DNA of 64,000 bases from DAIOEK01 sp963828285 (GTDB taxonomy: Bacteria > Chloroflexota > Anaerolineae > Anaerolineales > Anaerolineaceae), in assembly GCA_963828285.1 (NCBI GenBank), contig CAWHEB010000005.1, positions 186,001 through 250,000 on the forward strand. Direction: 5' to 3'. A model generated the notes under the pieces. That model did not search any database, was not told the origin of the DNA, and was given only the letters and a program-made list of their open reading frames with translations. Position numbers and translations under genes: made by a program. This document shows, in pieces, positions 43,623 to 53,220 of this stretch. Position 1 is the stretch's first letter; every line of letters starts with the position of its first letter.

Positions 43623-45629
43623 ATGGCTAACACTGAAATCCAAGAAAAAGCAATCAATACATTGCGATTCCTCTCTGCAGATGGAGTGCAACAAGCAAAC
43701 TCTGGACATCCAGGTTTACCGATGGGAACTGCAGCCATTGCATATACTATTTGGACTAAATACCTAAGACATAATCCCAAAAATCCGGAATGGTTCAACC
43801 GGGATAGATTTATTCTCTCAGGCGGCCATGGTTCGATGCTTTTATATTCTCTATTACATCTTACTGGCTATGATCTTCCTCTGGATGAATTGAAAAGGTT
43901 TCGCCAATTTGGTAGCAAGACTCCTGGCCATCCTGAAGCTGGGTTGACACCAGGTGTGGAGACCACTACCGGTCCGCTTGGACAAGGCTTTGCAAATGGT
44001 GTGGGAATGGCGATTGCCGAATCGCATTTGGCGGCTGAATTTAATACCCCTGAAAACAAAATAATCGACCATTACACATATGCCATAGTTACCGATGGCG
44101 ACTTAATGGAAGGTGTCACGGCTGAAGCAGCATCACTCGCAGGGCACCTTCAATTGGGAAAATTGATCTATTTTTATGATGATAATAATATCTCTATCGA
44201 TGGTTCAACGGCTCTGGCTTTTACGGAAGACAGAGGTAAACGGTTTGAAGCATATGGATGGCATGTTTCATACGTAAAAGATGGAAACAGTGTCGAAGAG
44301 ATTGATCAAGCAATTCTCGCTGCAAAAAAGGACATCAGACCAAGTTTGATCGTTTGTAAAACTATCATCGGGTATGGATTGCCAACTCGACAAGGGACTA
44401 GTAAAGCCCATGGAGAGCCCCCAGGTGATGAGGAGTTGAACAAAGCTAAGATTAATCTTGGCTGGCCGGTAGAACCGCGATTTTTCATTCCTGATGATTG
44501 TCTGGCTTTCTTCCGGTCTGCTATTCAGAATGGTGCCAAATTGGAAAATACCTGGAACGATCAGCTTAAAGAGTTTAAAGAAATTGATCCAACCAAGAGT
44601 GAAGAATTACAACGCAGGATTAATGGAGTATTACCTGAATCCTGGGATGCGGATATCCCGACCTTTCCAGCAGATCCCAAGGGGATGGCGACAAGAGCAG
44701 CATCAGGAAAAACACTCAATGCCATAGCTAAACATATGCCTGAGCTGATTGGTGGTTCCGCCGATCTTGCCCCATCCAATAATACCTGGCTGAACGATCT
44801 ACCAGATTTTCAAACAAAAACTCCCCAAGGTCGTAATTTCCACTTTGGAGTCCGGGAACATGCAATGGGAGCTATCGTTAATGGGATGGCATATCATGGT
44901 GGAATACGAGCATACGGTGGAACATTCCTTATCTTTTCGGATTACATGAGGGGTGCATTAAGATTGTCGGCCATTTCTCATTTCCCAAGTATCTGGATAT
45001 TTACACATGATTCGATCGGCCTCGGCGAAGACGGACCTACCCATCAGCCAGTTGAGCATTTAATCTCTTTAAGAGCGATTCCTAATATGTTAACTATTCG
45101 ACCTGCAGATGCAAATGAGACTGCTGAAGCGTGGAAAATCGCAATTAAACATCAGGATGGACCTACTGCACTCATTTTAAGTAGACAGGCATTACCTGTT
45201 TTCGATAGACAAATTTATGCATCTGCTTCACAATCAGTTCGAGGCGCGTATACCATGGCCGACCTTGGATATGGAAGACCAAATATTATATTAATGGCCA
45301 CTGGTTCTGAGGTCAGTCTGATTGTAGAAGCCGGTGAAAAACTGGCCAAAGATGGTCTGAATGTCAGAGTAGTGTCAATTCCATCATGGGAATTATTTAA
45401 CGCTCAAACAGATTCGTACAAAGAATCTGTTTTACCGGCTAACATTAAGAATTGGATTGCCGTCGAAGCCGGGGTTACCATGGGATGGCACAAATGGGTA
45501 GGTGATCAGGGAGTTGTCATTGGATTAGACCACTTTGGTGGTTCAGCACCGTATAAAGAACTATTCTCTCATTTTGGGATCACCACCGAGAAAATCATTG
45601 AAGCAGCCAAGAAAATGACTAACCACTAG
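43623..45629 (+). CDS. tkt: Transketolase
   Basis: 668 residues. ThDP motif DGDLMEGVTAEA with NNISIDG, HPGLPMGTAAIAY, the acidic DSIGLGEDGPTHQPVEHL and the catalytic glutamate in HFGVREHAMGA identify it. Second-half PYR and C-terminal domains are intact. It transfers C2 units between sugar phosphates in the non-oxidative pentose phosphate pathway. It starts a tight operon with rpiB (7 bases) and tal-pgi (6 bases). Confidence 0.97.
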   Translation: MANTEIQEKAINTLRFLSADGVQQANSGHPGLPMGTAAIAYTIWTKYLRHNPKNPEWFNRDRFILSGGHGSMLLYSLLHLTGYDLPLDELKRFRQFGSKTPGHPEAGLTPGVETTTGPLGQGFANGVGMAIAESHLAAEFNTPENKIIDHYTYAIVTDGDLMEGVTAEAASLAGHLQLGKLIYFYDDNNISIDGSTALAFTEDRGKRFEAYGWHVSYVKDGNSVEEIDQAILAAKKDIRPSLIVCKTIIGYGLPTRQGTSKAHGEPPGDEELNKAKINLGWPVEPRFFIPDDCLAFFRSAIQNGAKLENTWNDQLKEFKEIDPTKSEELQRRINGVLPESWDADIPTFPADPKGMATRAASGKTLNAIAKHMPELIGGSADLAPSNNTWLNDLPDFQTKTPQGRNFHFGVREHAMGAIVNGMAYHGGIRAYGGTFLIFSDYMRGALRLSAISHFPSIWIFTHDSIGLGEDGPTHQPVEHLISLRAIPNMLTIRPADANETAEAWKIAIKHQDGPTALILSRQALPVFDRQIYASASQSVRGAYTMADLGYGRPNIILMATGSEVSLIVEAGEKLAKDGLNVRVVSIPSWELFNAQTDSYKESVLPANIKNWIAVEAGVTMGWHKWVGDQGVVIGLDHFGGSAPYKELFSHFGITTEKIIEAAKKMTNH

Positions 45630-45636
45630 AGGCAAA

Positions 45637-46089
45637 ATGATTATTGCTGTCGGTACAGACCATGCGGGATTTCTTCTAAAAGCAGCTGTTATCGCTACTG
45701 TCAAAGCTTGCGGTCATGTAGTGATCGATGTAGGAACATATGACGAACAAAAAGTGGATTTCCCGGATTATGCCTATAAGATAGGCAAACTGTTGCAAAA
45801 CGGTGAAGCTAATCGTGGCATAGCTCTCTGTGGATCCGGTGTAGGAGTGTGCATTGCGATCAACAAAATGGATGGCATTTATGCCTCTGTTTGTCATGAT
45901 ACTTATTCTGCCCACCAGGGAGTTGAACATGACGGTATGAATGTTCTTTGCCTAGGCGGAAGGGTTATAGGTGAGGAGTTAGCAAAAGATATTGTTAGTT
46001 CTTTTGTTAATGCAAACCAATTACACGAAACCAAATATATTAATCGTATCAATAAGATCAAAGCTATTGAATCAAGACAGATGGAGTGA
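45637..46089 (+). CDS. rpiB: Ribose-5-phosphate isomerase B
   Basis: 150 residues, RpiB/LacAB family. AVGTDHAGFLLKAAV, VDFPDYAYKIG, IALCGSGVGVCIAINKMDGI (catalytic cysteine) and HDTYSAHQGVEHDGMNVLCL are all typical. It interconverts ribose-5-phosphate and ribulose-5-phosphate. A GAGG site precedes ATG 45637, which is 7 bases after the tkt stop. The shared operon with transketolase supports RpiB rather than a galactose-6-phosphate isomerase. Confidence 0.95.
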   Translation: MIIAVGTDHAGFLLKAAVIATVKACGHVVIDVGTYDEQKVDFPDYAYKIGKLLQNGEANRGIALCGSGVGVCIAINKMDGIYASVCHDTYSAHQGVEHDGMNVLCLGGRVIGEELAKDIVSSFVNANQLHETKYINRINKIKAIESRQME

Positions 46090-46095
46090 AAGACT

Positions 46096-48870
46096 ATGAA
46101 TAAAAGCATGGAACTTTTTTCCAAAGGACAATCCATCTGGTATGACAATATTCAAAGAAGTTTGCTTGATTCTGGTACCATGGCTAAATGGATTTCTGAG
46201 GGCAAAATTTATGGAGTGACATCAAATCCAACTATCTTCAATAATGCAATAAGTAAATCAAGTGATTATGATCAGGCAATTCAACCGATGGCTTGGGCTG
46301 GATTGAGTTCTGAGAAGATTTTTGACGAATTAACAATTGAGGATATAAGGGCGACAACTGACCTTTTTCTGAATCTCTACCATCAAACCAAAGGAAAAGA
46401 TGGTTTTGTTAGCATTGAAGTAAATCCTTTAGTAGCAAAAGATACAAAGGAAACAATTCGAGAGGCAAAACGACTTTGGGCTGCTATTGACCATCCAAAT
46501 CTGATGGTAAAGATACCAGCAACCCTTGAGGGATTACCTGCTATCACCGAAACAATAGCATGTGGAATCAACGTAAATGTAACATTGATATTTTCCCTGG
46601 ATCGTTATAAGGCAGTTATGGATGCATATATGACTGGTTTGGAGATGCGATTATCCAAACGGCTGCCAATTGAGCATATCGCATCAGTCGCATCATTTTT
46701 TGTATCAAGGGTGGATACTAAAGTCGACTTGATGCTGACTGAACTTGGCATCAGGGATCAAAACCCAGATAAATTCGGTCATCTAATGGGTAAAGCAGCT
46801 ATTGCCAATGCAAAACTTGCATATCAACTCTATCTCGAGTTTGTCAATTCCAAACGATTCCAAGCACTTGCTACAACCGGAGTGGTTCATCAACGTCCTC
46901 TATGGGCATCGACAAGTACGAAGAATCCAGCTTACCGGGATGTAATTTATGTGGAAGAATTGATTGGAAAAAACACAGTTGACACTGTTCCACCACAAAC
47001 TTTAACTGCGTTACTTGATCATCTGAATACAACCGAACGAATTACCTCAGGCGTTGATGATGCAAAAAAATTGATATCGGATTTAGAATCTGTTGGGATA
47101 TCGATGTCCAAGGTAACAGCCATGCTGGAAGTGGATGGTGTTACTTCTTTTAGCGATGCATATCAGACTTGCATCAAATCTATTGAAACCCGGGTTGCCG
47201 GATTTAATAAAGAACCAGGTCCCCTTCTGTCGGAAACCCGTGCGAGAGTTGGGCAACTCAAAGATACCAAAGTAGTCGAAAGGTTATTTCGACAGGATGC
47301 AAGTCTCTGGACTGATGATCCTGTTATGCAGATGGATATTGTCAAGCGATTGGGTTGGTTGCAATTACCTCATTCTTCACAAAGACTGATCCAGGACATT
47401 AAGGACTTCCAAGAAACAATATCACAAGATGGATACGATACGGTAGTCCTTCTAGGAATGGGTGGATCATCGTTAGCTCCTGAAATGTATGCTAGAGTAT
47501 TCGGTAAATTAAACGGGACCAACCTATTCGTCCTTGATTCGACTGATCCCGGGCAGGTCAGAGCAATATCCCGAAAAGTGAATTGTAAGAAGACATTATT
47601 CATTGTATCCAGTAAATCAGGTGGAACTGCTGAGGTGAATGCTTTCCTTGATTATTTTTGGGCAAAGTGTAAACGATCCTGTGTAACGGATATTGGCAAG
47701 CATTTCGCAGCTATCACCGATCCTGGTACATCACTTGAAACGACAGCAAAATCTCGAAGTTTTCGAAAGATTTTCCTAGCGGATCCTACTGTTGGGGGAA
47801 GGTATTCAGCACTCACAATCTTTGGTCTACTTCCAGCAGGATTGATCGGAGTTGATTTAGAGATGCTGTTGAAATCAGCAAACAAGATGTTGTCAGGAAC
47901 CAAACCATTGATCGATGCTGAACGGAATCCTGGTTTGGTTCTTGGAGCATTAATTGGGCAAGCCGTATTATCGAAAAGGGATAAATTAACCGTTGTCTGT
48001 GATAAAGATTATGAGTCATTTGGTGATTGGCTTGAACAATTAGTTGCAGAAAGCAGTGGGAAATCTGGTCGTGGAATACTTCCTGTTGTCGGAGAGAAGC
48101 TCCAATCTGTTCGCTTTTATCAGCAAGACCGATTATTTGTATATCTCCGAAATGATGGAAAATTTGACAAAACATTCGCTAAGATAAAAAATGCTGGATT
48201 CCCAGTTTTGACATTCCCTATTTCAGAACCTTATGAACTAGGAGGTGAGTTCTTTAGATGGGAAACAGCGATAGCTGTAGCATGTTCAATTATCCGAGTA
48301 AATGCGTTTGATCAACCGGATGTTCAGGATAATAAAACGAGAACTATTAATAAAGTAAATACGTTTATTGAAACTGGATCGTTCGCAGAATCAGATCCAA
48401 TATGGACTGACGGTGATCGGAAAGTGTTTGCCTCTTCTGGGGTTAAAGTAACCAGTAAAATGACACTTAACCAAATCGTAAAACATTTCCTTGCCGCTTC
48501 GCAAACTGGTGATTATATAGCTATTAATGCTTATCTTCCTTATCATAAGATAATTAAGAAGCATATCTCAATGTTGAGAGAATACTTGATGAAAGAAACC
48601 AGAATGGCTGTTACAGCTGGTTTTGGACCTCGTTTCCTCCACTCCACGGGTCAAATTCATAAAGGTGGAGCTAACACTGGATTGTTCATTCAGATCACTG
48701 CTGACCCTGAAAAAGATTTAAAGTATAACAATCTAACATTTGGGACCCTTGAACGAGCCCAGGCGTTGGGTGATTTTGAATCGTTGACATCCAGGGGAAG
48801 AAGAATAATCCGAATACAGATCAATGAAAACGAACTAGCCTCTACGATCAAAGAAATTGTTCAAGAATAA
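46096..48870 (+). CDS. tal-pgi: Bifunctional transaldolase / glucose-6-phosphate isomerase
   Basis: 924 residues. Residues ~1-365 are transaldolase (GVTSNPTIFNNAI, SIEVNPLVAKDT, the Schiff-base lysine in LMVKIPATLEG). Residues ~400-924 are a phosphoglucose isomerase with SIS domains (VVLLGMGGSSLAPEM, IVSSKSGGTAEVNAFLDYFW, IRVNAFDQPDVQDNK). The fused enzyme links fructose-6-phosphate in glycolysis with the pentose phosphate pathway. Tal-Pgi fusions are known in several bacteria, including Chloroflexota and actinobacteria. The frame is uninterrupted. Confidence 0.95.
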   Translation: MNKSMELFSKGQSIWYDNIQRSLLDSGTMAKWISEGKIYGVTSNPTIFNNAISKSSDYDQAIQPMAWAGLSSEKIFDELTIEDIRATTDLFLNLYHQTKGKDGFVSIEVNPLVAKDTKETIREAKRLWAAIDHPNLMVKIPATLEGLPAITETIACGINVNVTLIFSLDRYKAVMDAYMTGLEMRLSKRLPIEHIASVASFFVSRVDTKVDLMLTELGIRDQNPDKFGHLMGKAAIANAKLAYQLYLEFVNSKRFQALATTGVVHQRPLWASTSTKNPAYRDVIYVEELIGKNTVDTVPPQTLTALLDHLNTTERITSGVDDAKKLISDLESVGISMSKVTAMLEVDGVTSFSDAYQTCIKSIETRVAGFNKEPGPLLSETRARVGQLKDTKVVERLFRQDASLWTDDPVMQMDIVKRLGWLQLPHSSQRLIQDIKDFQETISQDGYDTVVLLGMGGSSLAPEMYARVFGKLNGTNLFVLDSTDPGQVRAISRKVNCKKTLFIVSSKSGGTAEVNAFLDYFWAKCKRSCVTDIGKHFAAITDPGTSLETTAKSRSFRKIFLADPTVGGRYSALTIFGLLPAGLIGVDLEMLLKSANKMLSGTKPLIDAERNPGLVLGALIGQAVLSKRDKLTVVCDKDYESFGDWLEQLVAESSGKSGRGILPVVGEKLQSVRFYQQDRLFVYLRNDGKFDKTFAKIKNAGFPVLTFPISEPYELGGEFFRWETAIAVACSIIRVNAFDQPDVQDNKTRTINKVNTFIETGSFAESDPIWTDGDRKVFASSGVKVTSKMTLNQIVKHFLAASQTGDYIAINAYLPYHKIIKKHISMLREYLMKETRMAVTAGFGPRFLHSTGQIHKGGANTGLFIQITADPEKDLKYNNLTFGTLERAQALGDFESLTSRGRRIIRIQINENELASTIKEIVQE

Positions 48871-48900
48871 TATAATCCCATTCTTTTGGATCGGGGATGC

Positions 48901-50392
48901 ATGAAGACACAGGTTGTTGAGCTTAATCAATCTGATAGTTTGTCATCAATAGTAGAGCGAATTATTGAATCTGAAACCATTCGAGTAATTTTAGTTGATC
49001 AACAAGGGAATGATTTTCTTCAGAATGAACTTACACTTCGGCTGCTATTTAGACAAACAAAAAATGCAGGAAAACAACTCTGCATTATTACAGTTAAATC
49101 CCTTTTGACACAGTTATGCTCAGATAATTCATTTCCAGTATTTGAGGATATCAAACAAGTTGAAACTGCAGAATGGATTGTTGCTAATTCAACTCAATTT
49201 AGGTCAGTACCAGGAACTAAAGTCTCCAGAGATGAATTAAAAACTCCCATTCGTCAAGCCAACTTTGCTCCATTAGGTCATACCGGTTTTTCATTTATTC
49301 TTTTCGCTATTTCGATTTTGACTATTCTCGCCGTTCTGGTTACTCTTTTACCATCCGCAAGAATTCTAGTATCTTCCGATAAAGTAACCACCATTGAGAA
49401 TATTCCGGTGCTTGTAATGCCTGATTACAATGGAACGGATTTATATAGTATGATCTCTGGAGAAAAACGAGACATTACTGTAGAAGCTGTGGATTCAATG
49501 ACTATACTGTCCAGAAAAGAAATTCCGACAAAATCAGCTGTCGGCGAAGTAGTTATCACAAATCAGACGAATACCTCGGTTGTTTACCCAACTATGACTG
49601 AAGTCAGAGTAATAAGTGATCCATCCAAGAGATTTCTCATACAAACAGATGTTAGGTTGGATGGAATAATAGGATCGGTAGTAACCGTCCCTGTGACGGC
49701 TTTGGAACCTGGAGAAATTGGAAATATTCCCGAAAACTCACAGTTGGAGATTGTCTCAACTATGCCAGGTATTGTTAGTGTAAGCAATCCGAATCCCATC
49801 ACAGGCGGACGCAAAGAAATCACTACCACGGCTTCAGTTGAAGACCGAAACAGTTTACGTAGTCTGGTGATTTAAAAGGCGAGGAGGCTGGCGATCACTC
49901 AGTTCAACTCCCTATCGCAAGAAGAATTTCTTTTGATCCCTGAAAGTGTTGGTATCAAGACAATACCTGAGGAAACCTACATCCCTGAGATAAACAAACC
50001 AGGTGATCGTTTATCATTGGTTATGAAGGTGACATATCAGGCAATTATTATTCGGAAATCACAATTAGATGCTTACTTGGGATATATACTGGATAGAATT
50101 GATACACCAAATGTTCTGGGAGATTTAGATTCTGTATAAGATCGATCAAATCTCTACTAAGTCAATTAACCTGGATCAAAGCGAGGAGCTCGAACTTCAG
50201 GTAGAAATGATTCGGAGGCGAGTACTCGATTTGACTGAATTGGATTTATCGAAACATGGTATTTTGATCAAAGACTCCATCTCATCAATTGCCAATCTTG
50301 AAGGGGTAAAAGCAGTAAAAATTGAGACATCCCCACGATGGTGGCCGTTTATGCCATTTTTACCTTATAGAATTACTATCGAACAGGAATAG
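48901..50392 (+). pseudogene. Membrane-anchored baseplate-J-like protein, disrupted
   Basis: The first part (48901-49875, ~324 residues) has a soluble N-terminal domain (~1-125), one transmembrane helix (~139-160, FSFILFAISILTILAVLVTL) and a Baseplate_J-like domain (SAVGEVVITNQTNTSVV, VPVTALEPGEIGNIPENS). It stops at TAA 49873, but the same frame continues at once (TQFNSLSQEEFLLIPESVGI) to 50139. After a one-base shift near 50128-50140 it resumes (50207-50392), ending LPYRITIEQE, the expected C-terminus. Start ATG 48901 follows GGGGA. It is embedded in a pentose-phosphate and cell wall operon, not in a phage. Function unknown. Both breaks may be assembly errors. Confidence 0.72.
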
Positions 50393-50393
50393 A

Positions 50394-50825
50394 ATGAGAT
50401 TATTAGCCGTTGACCCTGGGGACAAGAGGATTGGTATTGCATTGACTGATCCAGATGGAATAATTGCTTACCCATTGGAAATCATTCATCATATCTCACG
50501 CGACCAAGATGCGAAAATCATAGCCAGATTAGCAGAAGACAACCAAGTAAAGTTGATCTTGATAGGCTATGCTCTTGACGTAGAGGGTAATACTACCCCA
50601 TCAGCGAGAAAATCACTACGACTTGCGGATATCCTAATAAAGAATACGGATATCCCTGTAAAGATGGTAGATGAATACGATTCAACAAATATCGTCCGGA
50701 TAACCGCACGGGAAATGAATCTTAATCGACGACAACGACGCAGTCACAGAGATGATATAGCCGCAGTTGTGATTTTACAAAACTATCTTGAATCACACCG
50801 GAGTGATAACCTTGGAGACGCATAG
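50394..50825 (+). CDS. ruvX: Putative pre-16S rRNA nuclease YqgF / RuvX
   Basis: 143 residues from ATG 50394, two bases after the previous stop. RNase H-like fold with VDPGDKRIGIALTD, LILIGYALDVEGN (family LPxxxDG motif, degenerate), MVDEYDSTNIVR and a final RSHRDDIAAVVILQNYLE containing the catalytic acidic pair. YqgF matures the 5' end of 16S rRNA in E. coli; the older name is Holliday junction resolvase homologue. The stop overlaps mltG. Confidence 0.92.
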   Translation: MRLLAVDPGDKRIGIALTDPDGIIAYPLEIIHHISRDQDAKIIARLAEDNQVKLILIGYALDVEGNTTPSARKSLRLADILIKNTDIPVKMVDEYDSTNIVRITAREMNLNRRQRRSHRDDIAAVVILQNYLESHRSDNLGDA

Positions 50826-51954
50826 AAGACGAAAGAACCGGAGATCTCTCTCATTCCTGAAGCTAGCACTATCTACTTGTGCACTAATTATATTTACTAT
50901 CCTATTAACTGTACCTACCGTAGCTAAAGCTAAATATGGAACCCCAGAGTCCAGTCTCGGATATTTACAGCGTATGAACTATGGGTTACGGTTGATAACA
51001 CATGATAAGGAACTTACCCAACCAATCAATAATAATGGCTTGGAAATCCTTTTTAAAGTTAAACATGGAGAAAATGTAAGGAATATAGCAGCTGAACTTT
51101 CAAAAGAAAATATTATTCGGTCATCAGAAGTTTTTACAGATTATTTAATATACAAAGGATTTGACCGGTTACTACAAAGTGGGGAATTCTATCTCTCTGA
51201 TAAATTATCCATCATTGAAGTGGCAGATCGACTTACATCTTCCACAGGAGATCGAACAAGATTCGCGACACTTGCTGGCTGGCGAAGTGAAGAAATAGCC
51301 GAATCGTTACGAACTTATGGTTTTTCATTCGATGAAGCAGAATTTCTGAAATATATAAACAATCCAGAATTGATAAATGGTCTAGCCAACCCATATAAAA
51401 AATACCTAAGGTTAGAAGGCTTTTTATTCCCAACCGAATATCCAATCGATCGGGAGATCAGCGCATCAGAACTAATTCTTTCAATGGTTAACCAATTCGA
51501 CGAAAATATCACAACAAAGATGAAAAAGGGTTATCAAAAACATGGACTGGATCTGTATCAAGCAGTGATCCTAGCTTCGATCATCGAGAAGGAAGCCGTA
51601 ATTGATAAAGAAAAACCAGTAATTTCTTCTGTATTTTTTAATCGCCTCACATCTGGGATGAATCTGGAGACAGATCCAACTGTGCAATATGCAGTTGGAT
51701 TTGACGATTCTTCGAAAAGTTGGTGGAAAAATCCACTGACTATTAATGACCTTCAGACTAAGTCACCTTATAACACTTATCTATATTCAGGTTTACCACC
51801 TTCTCCCATTTGTAATCCTGGTATAGAATCATTGTTAGCAGCAGCACAACCTGCCAAGACAGATTACTTTTATTTTCGGTCGGCATGTTCAGCGGATGGC
51901 ACCCATGTCTTCTCAAAAACTTATGAGGAGCATCTCAGCAACGCATGTCCTTGA
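50812..51954 (+). CDS. mltG: Endolytic murein transglycosylase
   Basis: 380 residues if TTG 50812 is used (GGAG eight bases upstream). A basic N-terminus and one transmembrane helix (FLKLALSTCALIIFTILLTV) anchor the protein. It has a LysM-like region (LFKVKHGENVRNIAAELSKE) and a YceG-like catalytic domain with glutamate in ASIIEKEA, followed by LETDPTVQYAVG and PYNTYLYSGLPPSPICNPG. MltG cuts nascent glycan strands and sets their length. It lies downstream of ruvX, an association seen in many bacteria. Confidence 0.93.
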   Translation: METHRRRKNRRSLSFLKLALSTCALIIFTILLTVPTVAKAKYGTPESSLGYLQRMNYGLRLITHDKELTQPINNNGLEILFKVKHGENVRNIAAELSKENIIRSSEVFTDYLIYKGFDRLLQSGEFYLSDKLSIIEVADRLTSSTGDRTRFATLAGWRSEEIAESLRTYGFSFDEAEFLKYINNPELINGLANPYKKYLRLEGFLFPTEYPIDREISASELILSMVNQFDENITTKMKKGYQKHGLDLYQAVILASIIEKEAVIDKEKPVISSVFFNRLTSGMNLETDPTVQYAVGFDDSSKSWWKNPLTINDLQTKSPYNTYLYSGLPPSPICNPGIESLLAAAQPAKTDYFYFRSACSADGTHVFSKTYEEHLSNACP

Positions 51955-51975
51955 TTTTTACTTTTGGAGGATCAC

Positions 51976-52722
51976 ATGGAAGTTTTGGGTATCGATATTG
52001 GCGGATCAGGCATAAAAGGAGCGATTGTTGATGTTGAAAAGGGTGAATTTGTTGGCAATCGCTTTCGGGTAGACACTCCGCAGCCTGCCAAACCTGAGCC
52101 GGTATTCTATGCAATTGAAAAAATAGTAGATCATTTTCAGTGGAAAGGTTTGCTAGGTGGCGGTTTTCCTGGTGTGATCAAGCATGGTGTGGTGTATACT
52201 GCCGCTAATCTTCATCCCAAGAGTTGGTCTATGATCCAGATCGACCAAGGGTTGACAAAACTCACGGGATGCAAGTGCTGTGTGATCAACGATGCAGATG
52301 CAGCCGGGATAGCTGAAATGAGGTTAGGTGCGGGAAAAGATCGAAATCAAAGTGTAGTGATGATGATCACGCTAGGTACAGGGATAGGTACAGCCGTCTT
52401 TGTGAACGGACAGTTACTTCCCAATGTTGAATTTGGTCATATTGAGATACGTGGAAAAGATGCCGAGAAAAGGGCATCATCTGGTATTAAGGATGAGAAA
52501 AAACTTGGTTGGGAAGAATGGGGTGAACGATTAAATGAATATTTTCTCCATGTGGAAAAGTTACTTTCACCTGACCTGTTTATCATAGGTGGGGGGATCA
52601 GTAAACAATACGAGGAATTTTTCAAGTACATCCACACTGAAGCAGAAATGATCCCAGCAAGGTTTTATAATAATGCGGGTATTATCGGTGCAGCCTGCAT
52701 CGCCGCAGAAACTCTTGTTTAG
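51976..52722 (+). CDS. ppgK: Polyphosphate glucokinase (ROK family)
   Basis: 248 residues from ATG 51976 with GGAGG six bases upstream. N-terminal phosphate loop GIDIGGSGIKGAIVD, LGTGIGTAVFVNGQLLPNVE, FGHIEIRG and KKLGWEEWGERLNEY match polyphosphate-dependent glucokinases more than other ROK kinases; the ROK zinc-binding Cys motif is absent. It phosphorylates glucose with polyphosphate or ATP, and fits with the glycogen genes nearby and the Tal-Pgi upstream. Last gene of a long operon, followed by a terminator. Confidence 0.88.
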   Translation: MEVLGIDIGGSGIKGAIVDVEKGEFVGNRFRVDTPQPAKPEPVFYAIEKIVDHFQWKGLLGGGFPGVIKHGVVYTAANLHPKSWSMIQIDQGLTKLTGCKCCVINDADAAGIAEMRLGAGKDRNQSVVMMITLGTGIGTAVFVNGQLLPNVEFGHIEIRGKDAEKRASSGIKDEKKLGWEEWGERLNEYFLHVEKLLSPDLFIIGGGISKQYEEFFKYIHTEAEMIPARFYNNAGIIGAACIAAETLV

Positions 52723-52733
52723 ATTTTTCGAAA

Positions 52734-52765
52734 AAACGGACTCCTAAAGATTTAGGAGTCCGTTT
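52734..52765. terminator. Bidirectional terminator between ppgK and ferredoxin
   Basis: Perfect 15-bp inverted repeat AAACGGACTCCTAAA (52734-52748) / TTTAGGAGTCCGTTT (52751-52765) with a two-base gap; the inner A-T pairs will open. It lies between convergent genes. Confidence 0.88.
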
Positions 52766-52784
52766 AATTATTTGTTTCCTTGCA

Positions 52785-53195
52785 TTACTTGGTAGCGTTA
52801 TATCCTGGACCGCTCTTAAAGAAATCGGCGTTTTTAGAAGTATCAACAGTGAGGTCGAGTACTTCGCCAGCTTTTAGAGTACGGGTGGATTCTATATGCA
52901 CGGCTTCGCCTGAATGATTGGATCCATCATAGACTTCAGAAAATCCTCCAGTCCCAACCTGTGCAGCTTGTTTTTCGCCACCTTTTGCTTTGTAAACTGA
53001 TGGCACTTCATCTTCAGGGAAAATAGCAGAGAATGGGCATTCAGGAACACAAGCGCCGCAATCTATGCAAGTATCAGGATCTATGTAATAAAGCGGATAC
53101 TGGTCAACAGGTTTTCCAGGAACAATACATTCAACAGGGCAAACTGTTGCGCAACCACCATCTCTTAAACATAAACTGGTAATTACATGGGTCAT
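52785..53195 (-). CDS. Ferredoxin with a C-terminal extension
   Basis: 136 residues. Two cluster motifs lie in the first ~60 residues: CLRDGGCATVCPVEC (C-x5-C-x3-C-x3-C), as in 7Fe-type ferredoxins, and CIDCGACVPECPF (a standard C-x2-C-x2-C-x3-C [4Fe-4S] motif). The last ~65 residues (KGGEKQAAQVGTGGFSEVYD onward) have no cysteine or recognised domain and are unusual for a ferredoxin. It could be the acceptor for the KorAB-type oxidoreductase. It lies 25 bases downstream of the sod stop. Confidence 0.9.
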   Translation of the reverse strand: MTHVITSLCLRDGGCATVCPVECIVPGKPVDQYPLYYIDPDTCIDCGACVPECPFSAIFPEDEVPSVYKAKGGEKQAAQVGTGGFSEVYDGSNHSGEAVHIESTRTLKAGEVLDLTVDTSKNADFFKSGPGYNATK

Positions 53196-53220
53196 AGTTT
53201 TCCTCCAATGATATGAATGA

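Noticed and set aside
48901..50392. A prophage or contractile injection system
   Set aside because: Only one baseplate-like domain is present, on a membrane anchor, with no tail, sheath or other phage genes around it.
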